From the NCBI GenBank assembly GCA_023525975.1, contig CM042039.1:17452501-17516500 (forward strand): 64,000 bases of DNA, written 5' to 3'. Positions 11,401-23,369 of the stretch are shown here, one piece after another. Both the position numbers and the translations under genes were made by a program. Each line of letters begins with the position of its first letter. The stretch's first letter is position 1. Origin of the DNA: Smallanthus sonchifolius. Its lineage: Eukaryota; Streptophyta; Magnoliopsida; Asterales; Asteraceae. The notes under the pieces were generated by a model, which was not told the DNA's origin, made no database searches, and worked only from the letters and a program-made list of their open reading frames with translations.

Positions 11401-11565
11401 GACTACGACTGCGAGATTCGCTACCACCCTGGCAAGGCAAATGTTGTAGCCGACGCTTTGAGTCGTAAAGAACGTATCATGCTTCATAGTGTTTGTATTC
11501 ATAACGATATCCAAGCCCGTATTCTTCAAGCACAACACACCTCGGTTACCGAGGGAAACATGTAG
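8482..11565 (+). CDS. gag-pol: gypsy A Gag-protease-RT-RNase H polyprotein
   Basis: 1027 residues. Residues 1 to about 280 are retrotransposon Gag (WWNGEKRTRG, FCPQNEMRKLE). Two zinc knuckles follow: CSSCGRYGHVVTTC near 307-320 and CYECGDPNHFRDRC near 346-359. The aspartic protease has DTGA at about 403 and a later GMDWLS motif. RT runs from about 560 (RIDLVPG..PVAKAPYRL), with SPWGAPVLFVKKKDG, IDLRSGYHQ and the catalytic FIDD at about 739-740. RNase H starts with CDAS near 886 and ends with HPGKANVVADALSR. The product would make particles and copy RNA into cDNA. The frame stops at TAG 11563-11565, just before integrase. This stop looks secondary because homologous sequence continues in the same frame. 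It is the best-preserved polyprotein in the window. Confidence 0.92.
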   Translation: MPPRRANSSTSNPDLATLLAQLVGQMTQANNNSDGSHNIQGNGGTNPPQCMFKHFNSCNPTKFFGTEGATGLLQWFESMESTFLNSDCPDNLRVRYATSVLQKRALTWWNGEKRTRGVEVATSLSWDDLKKAMTDEFCPQNEMRKLETEFWDLAQDSGDNLAYTTRFQELSLLVPHMITPLARGIEKYIGGLPMQIQDAVLGSNPPTLEAAIRVSATLSDNHIKVGTLSRKGSKKVVSTLAALKDVKPESSNRNKKRKGQNFAAVTPAVPAIQAAPLGQNPKPYLGPNPQCQTCKYHHSANLPCRLCSSCGRYGHVVTTCRTRPPVHQAAPANRPIYPAPLNGRACYECGDPNHFRDRCPKLHHQGGPQGRAFNINANEAQANNDVINGTFLVNNHYASILFDTGADRIFVSLAFESRLTKQRTKLDNSYSVEIANGKSITINSVIRNCNLELNSHEFSVDLLPMQLGSFDIIIGMDWLSKHHAEVICYEKCIRIPLPSGDTLVIFGEKPCRGLQLMSCTLAQKYLRKKYVAFLAHVVDTKDKGKKLQDIPIIRDFPEVFPEDLPGLPPPRQVEFRIDLVPGATPVAKAPYRLVPSEMQELASQLQELSSKGFIRPSHSPWGAPVLFVKKKDGSFRMCIDYRELNKLTIKNRYPLPCIDDLFDQLQGSTCFSKIDLRSGYHQLRVLDEDILKTAFRTRYGHYEFMVMPFGLTNAPAVFMDLMNRVYKPYLDKFVIVFIDDILIYSKTKAEHEQHLRSILELLKKEQLYAKFSKCEFWLKEVQFLGHIVNNKGIHVDPAKIEVVKYWSTPKTPTEIRSFLGLAGYYRRFISNFSKIAVPLTALTHKGKSYEWGPKQEEAFQTLKHKLCNAPVLTLPCGNDDFVVYCDASNQGLGCVLMQRGQVIVYASRQLKIHEKNYTTHDLELGAVVFALKIWRHYPYGTKCVVFTDHKSLQYIFNQKELNMRQRRWVELLNDYDCEIRYHPGKANVVADALSRKERIMLHSVCIHNDIQARILQAQHTSVTEGNM

Positions 11566-12937
11566 CAAGAGATGGCATGTGGGGTAGAACTCTTACTAGA
11601 AACCAAAGCCAACGGCTTATTGTATTACTTGGACCGTATCTGGGTTCCCGATCGCGACGATCTTCGTATATTTTTGATGAACGAGTCCCACAAAACTCGA
11701 TATTCGGTACATCCCGGGACTGATAAGGTGTACATGGGTCTTCGTCAACAATATTGGTGGCCCGGCATGAAAAAGGATATTGCCCTCTTTGTGGCAAAAT
11801 GCTTAACTTGTTCTAAGGTGAAGGCCGAACACCAAAAAGCCTTCCGGACTCCTCGAACAACTAGAAATTCCCATGTGGAAATGGGAGAACCTTGCTATGG
11901 ACTTCATCACCAAACTCCCACGCACTTCTAGTGGGTACGATAGTATCTTGGTTATTATCGATCGACTCACAAAGTCTGCTCATTTCTTGCCTATTCGTGA
12001 GGACTATCGAGTCGAGAAATTGGCTCGGATCTACATTGATGAGATCGTAAGTCATAACGGAATCCCTTTGAACATCATCTACGATCGTGATTCGCGTTTT
12101 ACTTCCCGATTTTGGCAATCATTACAATCTGCGCTTGGTACTCGTTTGGATTTAAGTACGGCTTACCATCCTCAAACTGATGGACAAACCGAGCGAACAA
12201 TCCAAACTCTCGAGGATATGCTTAGAGCTTGTGTCATTGACTTTGGTGGCAATTGGAATTCTCACCTACCACTGATCGAATTTTCCTACAACAACAGCTA
12301 CCACACAAGTATTAACATGGCACCGTTTGAAGCTCTTTATGGACGGAAATGTCGTTCACCGATTTGTTAAAACGAAATTGGTGAAGCACAAATCACCGGT
12401 CCCGAGCTTATCCAAGAGACCACCGATAAAATCTCTCTTATCCGTGACAACAATCGGGTAGCAAGGAGTCGGCAAAAGAGCTATGCCGATAAAAGACGAA
12501 AACCCTTGGAATTTCAAGTTGGGGATATGGTTCTCCAAAAGGTATCACCTTGGAAGGGCGTAGTCCGATTTGGAAAGAAAGGAAAACTTGCACCTCGATA
12601 TGTGGGTCCATTCAAGATACTCGAAAGGGTAGGAAAAGTGGCCTACAAACTCGATCTTCCTTCAGAACTCAGCAACGTTCATCCGACTTTTCATGTATCT
12701 AATTTGAAAAAGTGTCTAGCCGACGAGAGTCTCCACATCCCTCTTGACGAAGTGCGTATTGACGAGAAAATGCACTTTGTCGAAAAACCCGTGGAAATAG
12801 TGGACCGTGAAGTCAAGAAATTCAAACGTAGTCGCATCCCCATTGTCAAAATCCGTTGGGAGTCTAAACGTGGACCCGAGTTCACTTGGGAACGTGAAGA
12901 CCAAATGAAGACCAAATATCCGCATCTCTTTTCATAG
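11566..12937 (+). pseudogene. gypsy A integrase with chromodomain-like end, broken
   Basis: Continues gag-pol after the TAG. The HHCC zinc region is visible (TRYSVHPGTDKVY, then CLTC), followed by an integrase core: first Asp in MDFITKLP (near 11896), second in YDRDSRF, and Glu in TDGQTERTIQ. A DNA-binding GPF motif and a C-terminal chromodomain-like segment (REVKKFKRSRIPIVKIRW) end at 12937. Lesions are the upstream TAG at 11563, a one-base gain in an A run at 11834-11838 that shifts the frame, and TAA at 12368-12370. Integrase joins cDNA to the genome and the chromodomain is thought to steer insertion to heterochromatin. This copy cannot make integrase and would need it in trans. Confidence 0.88.
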
Positions 12938-12973
12938 CCTCCATTAGTTGAATTTCAGGGCGAAATTCCTTTA

Positions 12974-12985
12974 ACATGGGGAGAC
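12974..12985 (+). other. polypurine tract of gypsy A
   Basis: ACATGGGGAGAC immediately before the 3' LTR, the plus-strand primer for cDNA synthesis. Confidence 0.8.
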
Positions 12986-15302
12986 TGTGACATTTCGGAT
13001 TTTTATTCACGCATTTGTAATATATATCATGTAATCATTTTCAACTAAATGAAATGCAAGTGTTTTATTTAATTTTGTACAAAATATATATTTATTTTTA
13101 TTTATTTAATGGATTTAAAATAATTAAAAATAATACGTTTTAAACTTATATAAAATTTTATATAAAAATCTAAATTTAAAAAGTTTCAGATTTAATAAAA
13201 TAACCTATTTAAATAAGATAACTAACTCTTATAAAAATTATTTATAACAATAATAATAATATAAGTTTATAAAATATATTTGAAAATTAAAAGAAATTAA
13301 ACTAATTATTTTTATAAAAGTTAAGGGGTTGTTTTAAAACTTTTCAAACTAGAAGGTTTTAAGCTAAAATCAGTTGAGGGACTAGTTCTGTACAAATCAA
13401 ACTACAAGGACTCATCCGTAATTATCTCAGGGGCCGAATTAAATCAAAACCAAACTACAAGGACCAAATCTGCCAATTTCCAAATCGACTTTCCGGTCAC
13501 CATGTTCCTTGGTCCGACGGGGAAAGCGTTTTTTTCGGCGAACACCCCCACAGGGCTGTTCCCTGCACCTAGACAGCCGCTACAGGCATCCCTGAACTCG
13601 TCTTCCCCATGCGAACAAAAGGCCCCGACCAATTGGTCTCCCCAACATACGAATCGCCTGATCTTGTTGGTGGCCGAGAACCCACGCCTCAAATTCGAGC
13701 TCGACAGTCAACCTCCACACGTATTTAATAGCTCGTTAGCTTCGTCTCGTCCAGACGAGTGTCGGGACGTGCCCAATTGCACGCTTTGTCATAAGAAACG
13801 AACTCGGCAATAAATAGCCATAGTCGGACCTGCTCGAGCTCGCTACCCCTCTTCCACCCAATCTCACTACAAATTGAGGGCACCATTACAATCGCCATCT
13901 CTGTGTGAAGCTGTGACCAAGGTGGTAGAGGCTAATCCCATCCAGAAGCTCGATTCTCATTCTGGACATTCTCGGATTTAAGACTCTGCCGTCCAGCCCC
14001 TTTGCGACCATGTAAGAATCCTCAACTTCGTTTCTTTACCTTCTGTTATCATAAGGCAAGCTGAACCAATCGAAGTCACGAATCCAAACCATCGATTACC
14101 GGACAAACTATTGTTCTGAAAAATTACTGTTCTATCTTCTAAAGTCTGGGCCATCGAAACTACTTAGTTTCGATTGAGTAAATGGTCAATCGAAACTATA
14201 GTTTCGATAGATGATAGTTTCGACAGCCTGTGTATCACGTATAAATGATCAATCGGAACTAGTAGTTTTGATAGATAGTAGTTTTGACAGTTCTGTGTAT
14301 CACTTGTAAATGGTCAATCGAAACTAGTAGTTTCGATTGAACACAGTTCCGATACCTGTCACAACTATAAACAGTTTCGATCAAATCAGTAATTTCAAGT
14401 AAATCTGGACCAACTTTTATGCAAACAACACTAAGAAATGTTATTATAAACCTATACACAATTAAATACTAATACGCACATATAAACATACAATAATACC
14501 CATTTATCTACATAGGGTTTCAACGTGCTTAGACTTCAACATCTTTATCACCTACACGCGTGGAAAAATACCCGCTTGCAAGGTGAGTTACATAGCCCCT
14601 ATTTTACATTTTGACATACTTTAGGGTGAAACATTATTTCATGCTAACTCAATCAAATTGTTTATACGTGTTATTCATGTGGATTATATGCTTATTATCT
14701 TGGGTGTACAATCATTTGCTTTAAACACAAGAAAACCAACAGTAATATTAATAGATCTATTGTGCCTGACAAGCCCACCCGGTTAGGGTGTTTATTACTG
14801 CATACTCGGATATAGCCGCGTGTTATATTCAAACATACCGGATATAGTGGGTAACTATATTCAAACATTACCGGACTTAGCTGTTGTGCTCTGTTCAAGC
14901 GCGTCAAACAAGGTTTGAATTGTTATTAGATAAATGATACACCATATATATACTATGTTTAACAAGATAAACAATGAGTTGCAAAACGTTTTATCTACTA
15001 CTTATCGGAACTACAAAAACCTATGTACTCACCAACTTTTTAGTTGACACTTGATTTAAATAATGTTTCAGGTTTGGATATGTGATTGCTTGCTGAAGAT
15101 TTCTCCACTTAAGAACTATAGACCTAGTTAAAAAAAAATCAATGTTTTGAACTAGACTAGGTTATTTGAAATGTATTGTATTTGGATCTTTGTTGTATTC
15201 AAATTTATTTAATGAATTATGCAACTTTTTAGTTATCATGTGCTTTTGAACAATCATTCCATTGTCCGCCTCGATGATTCCACCATCGGTCGGGGTGTGA
15301 TA
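12986..15302 (+). repeat. 3' LTR of gypsy A
   Basis: 2317 bp, near-identical to 5259-7576. It ends GTGTGATA instead of GTGTGACA, so the terminal CA has become TA, while the CTCCC duplication follows directly. Dyads recur at about 14154-14340, several with one arm altered by C to T changes. Confidence 0.93.
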
Positions 15303-15307
15303 CTCCC

Positions 15308-17134
15308 TGGCTTTCGAATGGTATTATCATGACTTGCCATTACGTATTTCACTCATATCGGGTATAGTCTTAAAGTCCTTAGCACGAGGATTTAAGACAT
15401 AAAATTGAGGTAATGAGTGTTAAATGTCAAGGTTTTGTATTTTCCCTGAGCATGTGTTAAGGAGTCGTTTCCTAACAATGGATGATCTAGAGCTATCTAA
15501 CTATAGAAGGCTTGGAGTAAGAGGTGTGAACATGTCTCCCTTGTAGGCTGAAATAAGAGACTTAACCAACAAAATGATCCCTAGGGAAATGTAAGTACAA
15601 AAGGATGTATGATTATCCATTTGTCTCAAGTCGGGTTTCCACAATACTCTATGAGTGTCACGTGTAAGAGAGTCAGAATAAATCTCCATCCAATTACAGA
15701 AGTTAGTGCATAGCACTATCGATGTAAGTTTCAGTAAGTATGATTTTGAATCGTAAGATAGACACTGAGATTGTGCCGTGATCTCTAACAATAATTGTGC
15801 ACTTACTACAAGTGTTGATCATTGTAAGGGTCATCATGAAGTTTTTATGGTGAGTAAAATCTCAAGGATCTTAATTAACAAGTAGAAATGGGTGAGAGAA
15901 AATCTTCGTTGCTAAAGATCCACCAAGGGCTGGTTAGAACCAATTTGAAATTCTCTTGTTCCTCTAGAATGCGAGAACATTAAGTGAATATTTAATCAGG
16001 GAGTTTGAATTGTTAAAGTCCGATCATTAATCGTGTGACTAGGAATTTAGATTAGAGGTATGGATTAATCATGAACATTGGCTCGAACAGTAAGACTCAC
16101 TACAGTTCTCACGCACTGCAACCCATAATGATAGTTTACTTTGCATAGTCCCTATAGTGGTTCTCCTGTCTGAAGCTCTCATTTAAAGGATCTGAAATGT
16201 TCATTAGATCATGTCATCGTGTTGCACTCTCGCGCAAGAGTGTGTATGTTCTATCGGATTACTCTTAGTCACGTGTACAAATGCAGAGGACTTTGCCGAG
16301 TAAATATGTTATTGGCGGGAGTTTAAAGTATAAAGACACAACTAGTGTCTTTCTAATAACATGATGCGTGTGCGTATGGTGGAAGTCAGGCACTAGGGTT
16401 AGGGCAGAGACTCTCAGGTTAGTGTTGACCAACTCATGCTCTAAATGTGTGTGTATGCGTGGATCCACAAGATCCTAATGAGTATATGGGTCTCTGGCAA
16501 GTAAAGTTCTCTCCCGTTCAGTCCTAAATATCCACCTCAGTTTCCACTATGATCGGGCAGTTCCGTTTGTCATCCAATCCAACAATATAGGGAAAGGAGT
16601 ATACATACCACACCGAATGAGGCAACATATGCCGAGGAAGAAAGCTGACTCCCCACTTAAAGTAGATGTAGGTGTGGTGCATGTATTGGTACGAGTTTAG
16701 CTTGTGGTGATACCAAGATCGGTAATTGGCGACTACTACTATCGTCATCTAAGCTCAGCTTGTAACTCGATCTTCTAGGACTAAAGTGTGCTTAGTGCCC
16801 ATCACCCTTGATTCGTAAATCGAACAATGATACTCCGTTGAGTCGTGTTGTAGGGGTTTATTATTCCCACATTGTTGTACGTGTTAAGTGTTCGTTATAT
16901 GTGTCATGTAATGGTATTAAGTATTAGTGTAACTAATGATACTCTAGTGTAACTACATACACTAATGGTCTACTCAAGTTGCTCGGCAACGGTTGGAATT
17001 ACAATGCTCAAGGTCTTAGGTGTTCTTAATGTGATGCAAGTCTTAGAAATGTTGGTCCCTAAATGAGTCTGGTTAAAGCCTAGGAGACACTAAGGAAACC
17101 TAATTCGTTAAAACCATTGGCTTTGATACCAATC
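15308..17134 (-). mobile_element. leader and primer site of minus-strand gypsy element E3
   Basis: The minus strand from 17131 reads TGGTATCAAAGCC, a slightly mutated Met primer site, followed by a leader whose first 50 bases resemble that of gypsy A (GAATTAGGT..., CCTAGGCTTTAACC). The rest has only short open frames and no domain I recognise. It is cut at 15307 by gypsy A, so the coding part of E3 lies left of 5254 or outside the window. Confidence 0.65.
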
Positions 17135-20100
17135 TGTCACACCAACAAATTTATTAACTTAATAAATAAATAAATAAAGGTGGCCACGATTAGTAACATT
17201 ATACAACAGCGGAAGCTAAAGTACAAATTTCTAAGGTGTCGAACATCTTTTGAAATTACTATCATGTAATATTACATTGATCTAAATCCACCTAGAACAA
17301 GATAGACGTGAGACTTGACAATTTTGCTCCTTCGGCTTCTAGGGTTTAATCCAAATAGCTAACATATTCCAACTGTGTCATAGCTACGTATTACCTGAAA
17401 AACATACTTAATGTGTCAACATAAAGGTTGGTGAGTTCACAGGTTTAATTGTCTCAGTTTAAAGTAGTTTTCCTTGAAAACGTTGATAAAGTGCATGCAG
17501 CCATAATATGAAACGCTTTTTCTCGGAAACATTTAAAATGCGTACACGGCCATAAAATGAACCAGTTTTTCTTGAAAACATTGACTAAAACATTTGCACA
17601 TGAATGAATAGCAAAACCATTCATATGTAAACGAATGGCACAACCCATTTTGCATAAAATGATCTCAAGTTTCAAGTATACAAGTTTTCCTCTGCACAAA
17701 AACGTTTTCAAGTATCAAGTATATGCATGTGCACAAAAATGATTTCAAGTATACGTTAAACGAAACCAAGTAATCTTATCAAGTTTGACCTATCAAGTTG
17801 ACCCATCATAGCTAGCTAGGCATACGAAGTTTATTTTACATGAGTGTTAACCAAACCAAACACAGGTGTTTTACCGCTCGCCTATTCCCCACGGGCTCAC
17901 GAGTTAAGACAATGTGCAGTCATCGGGTCATACTGACCCTTGGTTAGCGCGACTAACCATGACTAGGAGTGTTAATGCCAATAGTACTATTCACAATATC
18001 CCGGCTATACTAGTTAATGGTGAATAAATTGTTCACGTAGGGGACTTTACGAGCTCTTCCACGATTGTCTCATGTAAACATAAATGGTCGGTCATGATTC
18101 TTTGTTTTTAACATATAAAGCAAATATGTTTCATGTTTTCTCAAATGTATTAAGTAATGTTGTCCCCAAATGTGTCAAACGATGATCTTTCATGTTTGTA
18201 AAACGTGTTATGCAAGTATGTTTCTCCCCCGCTATTTCTAAAGCATTTAAAAGTTAAAAGGGGGGCAGTGGACTCACTTGGAAGTGTGTGTTAGGAACGG
18301 TGACGTCCTTCATGTAACAACGAGAACCTAAGTCCGCGTAATACGATAGTAGGGGGTCTATGTCCTACTCGAATCATACAATACATGTAGTTACTTAATG
18401 AGCGTTATATACTAACCATAATAATGTAAATCGAGCCTAAACTCGTGTTGAGTTATCGGGTGTGCGGTTGAGCATGACTGATTCGTTAAGGAGTAGTGAT
18501 TATATGATAGTCATTCGAGTTGTAGTAATATTTTGGGGAGTATTGGTTTGTTTACAAACTATAAACATTCATAATTATATTTGTATATGTAGTTATAATT
18601 ATCTATATGAGAAAGTATTCGTTCAAGTTTGATGAGACGTAAGCTCCAATATTCATTTATTACGTGAATGTTTAAGTTTCCATTACTAGTTTTTCACATC
18701 CAAAGCACTTGATATATATATACACACACACACACACACATTTATACACATCTTATGTTAGAGTAAAAGAATATTCGTATAAGTATTCGAGTCTAAATAT
18801 CGAGTCACATAATAAGTGTTTGATTTTATAAAAAAATATATATGAATATTTATATGCATGTGTATTTATGTGCATGTATATGTATATATACACTTACATT
18901 GTATATTTATTTCCAAAAATATAGTAGTCTCAATCCTTGTTAATGATCAAATCCTAGTTTAGTTACATCTGTTATATAACTTTATACCATTTAATAGCCA
19001 ATCAATGAGATATAAACATATATATGTACATTTTTATACATGCATACGTTTATTTAAATTATTTAGAGTTTAAAGATCATTTCAATTGTATTTATTTCGT
19101 ATAGACCGTTTCATACCATAAGCTTCGTCAAATTGAACTCACGTTTGTGTACTAGTATTAAATGATTGTCCGTATCGTTTGTTATCGTATTCAAAATATA
19201 AGTTTATACAAATTATATTTGTTATCCAGATTATCCTAAATAACAAGTGTCAACGGTTTATATATAATGAATATCTTGTAAACAATAATAAGACTAAAGT
19301 GATAATTATTATTCATATATACAAATATATATATATATATATATATAGGTTGTTTGTCGTAATTAAGTTACCGTCTTTCTTATTATATGTTTTCCCCTCT
19401 AAAATTATTTACTTCATTCTAGCGGATTTCCTTTCTCAATGATACGTTTAGTAGGACTCGTTTAGTGTTAACTCCCCGTTATTATTTAATTTAACAATTA
19501 TCAAATCATATAAACCCAACACGACTTAACCGCACGTACGTTTTATTATCTCAAAAATAAATATAGTCGTTTTATTTCGCATTTATACATTCCCGTTCAC
19601 CCAGTTCGCACACGTGCACCCATTGACTGGTTTGACTTGCGTTGACCAAGTTTCACCGTGACTCGGGACGTTGTATCCTGTCCAAAATTCTCGTTTAACA
19701 ACACGGAAATGAAACCCGACCACCAAAATTATTTGATCTATCCGAAAATGTATTCAATACTAAGGTAACCTGTTTAACTCATAACAAAAAACCTCAAACT
19801 TCGTAGATCGGGATGGTTAGACGATGAACGAAATGGATCTGGTCGGTTTGGGGTTCACCGGAAAACCGAGTTTCACTGGATCTTGTCCGAAAAATGCTTC
19901 CAAACACCTAGATCATCTCAAAGAAAGGTTTAATCATTGCAGGTGAGTGGATCTAGACGTGAATGGCACGAAAAGAAAAGAGCAACTTACCGAGAACCAC
20001 CAGAATCCCAGATCGTGGCCGGAAAATCGAGACAGGAGATGAAAGTGGCGTCAGACTGGTTGGGAACGTCCCTTGAGACTGCCGTCATCATGGCTGTCGA

Positions 20101-21259
20101 GGTCCAAGACCTTTCCGGATAAACGAGGACAGTCGAAAAAACCTCCGTTCGTCGTATTTCGAACGAATCTTCCTTGAAACCACTATGGCCGCCTGTTTCT
20201 TTGTCGGGGTTGCTCTGAACACCAACGCCTTCGTCGCCCTCCTCTCTTAGCCTCCGTGATGTTCCCAGAACCCTAGATCGTTGTCGGAGCAGGGATGCAA
20301 GCCCCCTGTCGTTGCCGTAAACCACCAAAACTGACCCGCAGCCCCTGCCTCCCTTGCTGAAGACGCGTCGGGGTGATCGGTTGCCGTCGTGCGTCGCCTG
20401 CCGGAGGGCAGCTCCCCCCTCTCTCTCTAACCGGTTATCTATCTCTCTCTCACCTCCATGTGTGTATTTTTTATCCAAATGAGGGAAATATGAGGATAAA
20501 GTTCTTATATAGCTAGGGTTTTGTGTGGGCGGACACCACGTATCAAACTTGTAATTTGCCCATGTAACGTTGTGTAATTCTCGTTCTCGCTTATTTCCTT
20601 TTTTTGTAAATAATAATTAATAATACAGATTAACTATTCGAAATATTTATCTTGTTATAAATTATTATTGAAGTGGATTCAGGTCGGTACAAGTTCGCAG
20701 CATGTATCTGAACTAATTTCGTCAGATTTAACGCTTCGCATCCCGAGCATAACTATTATTTTTTTTTTGTTAATTTTATTAAATAATTATTTATAATATT
20801 TTCCGTATCAAAATACTTATTGGTCATAACCGTACCGATATCATTAATCTTACGAGTATTTGACGTGGTTTAACGTTCGCGTATACGTACTACGAGTGTA
20901 TTTATATGAGCAGTGTTTCCGGTCAACTATTAATAATTAGTATTAATAGTTTGTTAGTTCAAGTAATCGTTCTTGCTGAATATCCGACATTACATCGATG
21001 TCTAACGCGTTAAACGTTTTAAAAAGGTTGAACCGCGTACGTACTTCTATTATTTCATAAGTTCTTAGAATTGTGTAACAAGTTGTTAAACGGAAATCGA
21101 GTGACTAGGTGGATGTTCGGGTTATGTAATTGGAACCTCTAATGGGCTTTGATCCTTATTAGGCCTCAAATGGGCTTAAATTTCTATGGAGTCTTGCTGG
21201 GCTAGTTTGGCCTAGCCCAACAACTAGGTTTTAGATTCTGGAATTTTGCAGGTGTCACA
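17135..21259 (-). repeat. 5' LTR of E3, unusually long (4.1 kb)
   Basis: The left end reads TGTCACACC next to the primer site and the right end ...GGTGTCACA; on the minus strand this is TGTGACACC...GGTGTGACA. Inside are a CA/TA microsatellite (18711-18740), very A/T-rich DNA (18520-19600), and a G/C-rich part (19800-20500) that follows a minus-strand TATATAAG. The 163-codon frame at 19987-20478 sits in that G/C-rich part and shows no domain. GCGGG at 21260-21264 may be the target duplication. The right boundary could alternatively be 21250. Confidence 0.6.
20504..20511 (-). promoter_or_regulatory. TATA box of the E3 LTR
   Basis: TATATAAG on the minus strand, followed by a C-rich, CT-repeat stretch typical of a plant transcription start region. 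Confidence 0.45.
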
Positions 21260-22698
21260 GCGGGACATGTAGACTTTTCAAAATTCTCATGATCAAACTA
21301 TATTACATAAATTTATTAAACTGAATTAAAGGTACATATTGTTCAAACAACAGAAACAAATAATACATCCAAATTATGTGTTACTGCGTCCATAAGCTCC
21401 TAAGTGATTAACTTGTACTTCAACATTTTCACCTGAAACATGTTTAAAATGAGAGGGTCAACCATAAATAGTTGGTGAGCATACATAGGTTTAGATATCT
21501 TATTTAGTTTTCAAATGGTTTATCCAATTCATATGACACATGGTAAATAAGGCATTTTATGGAGAATCTATAGTCGAAACTAGGTGTACAATCAAACCTT
21601 GTGACTGAGGCATAACACACAGGTTACCCTAATGTAGAGTCGGTAACAAACACCCTACCCAGGTTGGTTTGTCAGACACAATAGATCTATCAATGTTAAC
21701 CGTTGGCTTGTACTGAGTTAATGATTGTACGAGTGTGTCATGTATATGTAGTTCAACTCATAGCATTCAAACACAAATTACACATATAGTCATAAATGTT
21801 GAATTGTATATTGTAATTATAAATAGTTTTCAATGCATAACATGTTTCACCACAAAATGAACAAAAATGAAAAAGGGGCTAGGTAAACTCACCTTGATAA
21901 GTAGAGGGTTGGACTTGTAACTTGAAGTAATAAAATTTAAGCATGTCCTAAGTTAAATACGACACGTTATTATAATGTAAAGATGGTTTAAGAACAACGA
22001 CAAAGGAATGATTTGGGATTTAGGGTTTTGGAATGAACGAGAGACCGATAATACGAATAGAGTTTGTAAATGACGTTTTATAATTTTTATTTATAAAAAG
22101 AATTTAGGTGTCATCAAATAAGTATTTAGTTGTATAATAAATATTTCACTAAGACAATTATAATATAATATAAAGATATTGTTCGAAATAAATACATTAT
22201 TTATGTGAATTGAATATTTTCATTTTTGAAAAATCCAAATTAGTAAGATTAATTACTTAATGATTGAATAATACTATATTATTGGTGAAAGTAATAATGA
22301 TATTATGATTAAAACAATTATTAAAATCTATGTTTTAGTAATACTAATGAAATTATATATCATAGATTAAGTTGTCATAAAGGTTTTGATTAAATTTATA
22401 TAACTATAATGAAACTCATGATGTTACATAACACGACCATTTTATAATATTAAAAGTTATATATATAATAAAGTACACTTAAAGTTCGTCACGTTTTTGA
22501 AATATATGGTGGTAACGAAATGATGTGTTCATGAAATAATGATGCTCGTATACTTTTTGTGATAATCAAAATTTTCTCTTTTAAAAAAAATGATTAAACA
22601 TATATATAAATATGTTTTTATCTAAAGCATATTAATTATAAATCTTTGAACGTTTTTATAAAAAGATTGGTTTATAATAATAAGTGTTTATCTATAAC

Positions 22699-22748
<50 letters not shown>

Positions 22749-23368
22749 GAAGGATCCACTAATAAGAGAATTTTGCCTAAGTAGCCTAAAAAGAATTATA
22801 GAGATAACATGTGACACTCCTCATATATATGATTAAAGGGCATTTAACTCCTACAACCTAAACTTTCACCCACTTGTTTTCTTAAAGTACAACATAAAAA
22901 ATCTAGTACAAAAAATCCAGCATAAAAATTCTAATACAAAAAATCTAGCACAAATGTTTTAATAAAAAAACTTTAGCATAAAAAATGTAGTCAAAAATTT
23001 CAACACAAAAAATTAGTAAAACAAATCTAGCACAAAAAATAGTGCAAAAATGTTAGTACAAAATAGAAAAAAAAACCCCACTTTTTTGTATTTTTTTAAT
23101 TGTTATTTTTTATATAGCAATATGGTACTCAAATTAAAGATATAATAATTCACAATTTTATGGTGCAACTTTTTTTAAAAAATAATTTTGCATGAAAAAG
23201 TTATGGACGTTTTAAAATAGTGGGGGAATTTGAAAAAGTCAACAAAAGTGACTATCCCACTTCCCTCTTTTTTTCTACACTTTGATCTCAACCATTGATT
23301 AGAAAAATGAAAAGCCAACATTATTTCTTAGGCTAATTAGAGAAAATCCTCTTCTTATTTGATCCTCC
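22749..23368. mobile_element. non-autonomous inverted-repeat element, alpha
   Basis: About 620 bp without coding capacity. The left end GAAGGATCC...ACTAATAAGAG...CTAAGTAGCCTAA is mirrored imperfectly by the right end TTAGGCTAATTAG...TCTTATTTGATCCTCC over about 40 bp. A TA/AG microsatellite is on its left. It looks like a MITE; the transposase family is unknown. Confidence 0.65.
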
Positions 23369-23369
23369 T

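Larger units (their letters stand above)
5259..15302 (+). mobile_element. full-length Ty3/gypsy chromovirus A
   Basis: 10,044 bp with two nearly identical 2.3-kb LTRs, a Met-tRNA primer site, gag-protease-RT-RNase H in one frame, a broken integrase with a chromodomain-like end, a polypurine tract and a perfect 5-bp target duplication. RT before integrase is the gypsy order. Long LTRs and the C-terminal DRE-VKK...RGPE-TWERE pattern suggest the Tekay/Del chromovirus clade (inference). By eye the LTRs differ at about 25-30 of 2317 positions, so it is among the youngest insertions here. Confidence 0.95.

Noticed and set aside
19987..20478. 163-codon frame on the minus strand
   Set aside because: Lies in the G/C-rich start region of the E3 LTR; low-complexity composition and no recognisable motif.
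21253..21259. TGTCACA as the left end of a separate LTR starting at 21253
   Set aside because: The same bases fit better as the end of the E3 LTR (TGTGACACC on the minus strand), although the choice is not certain.
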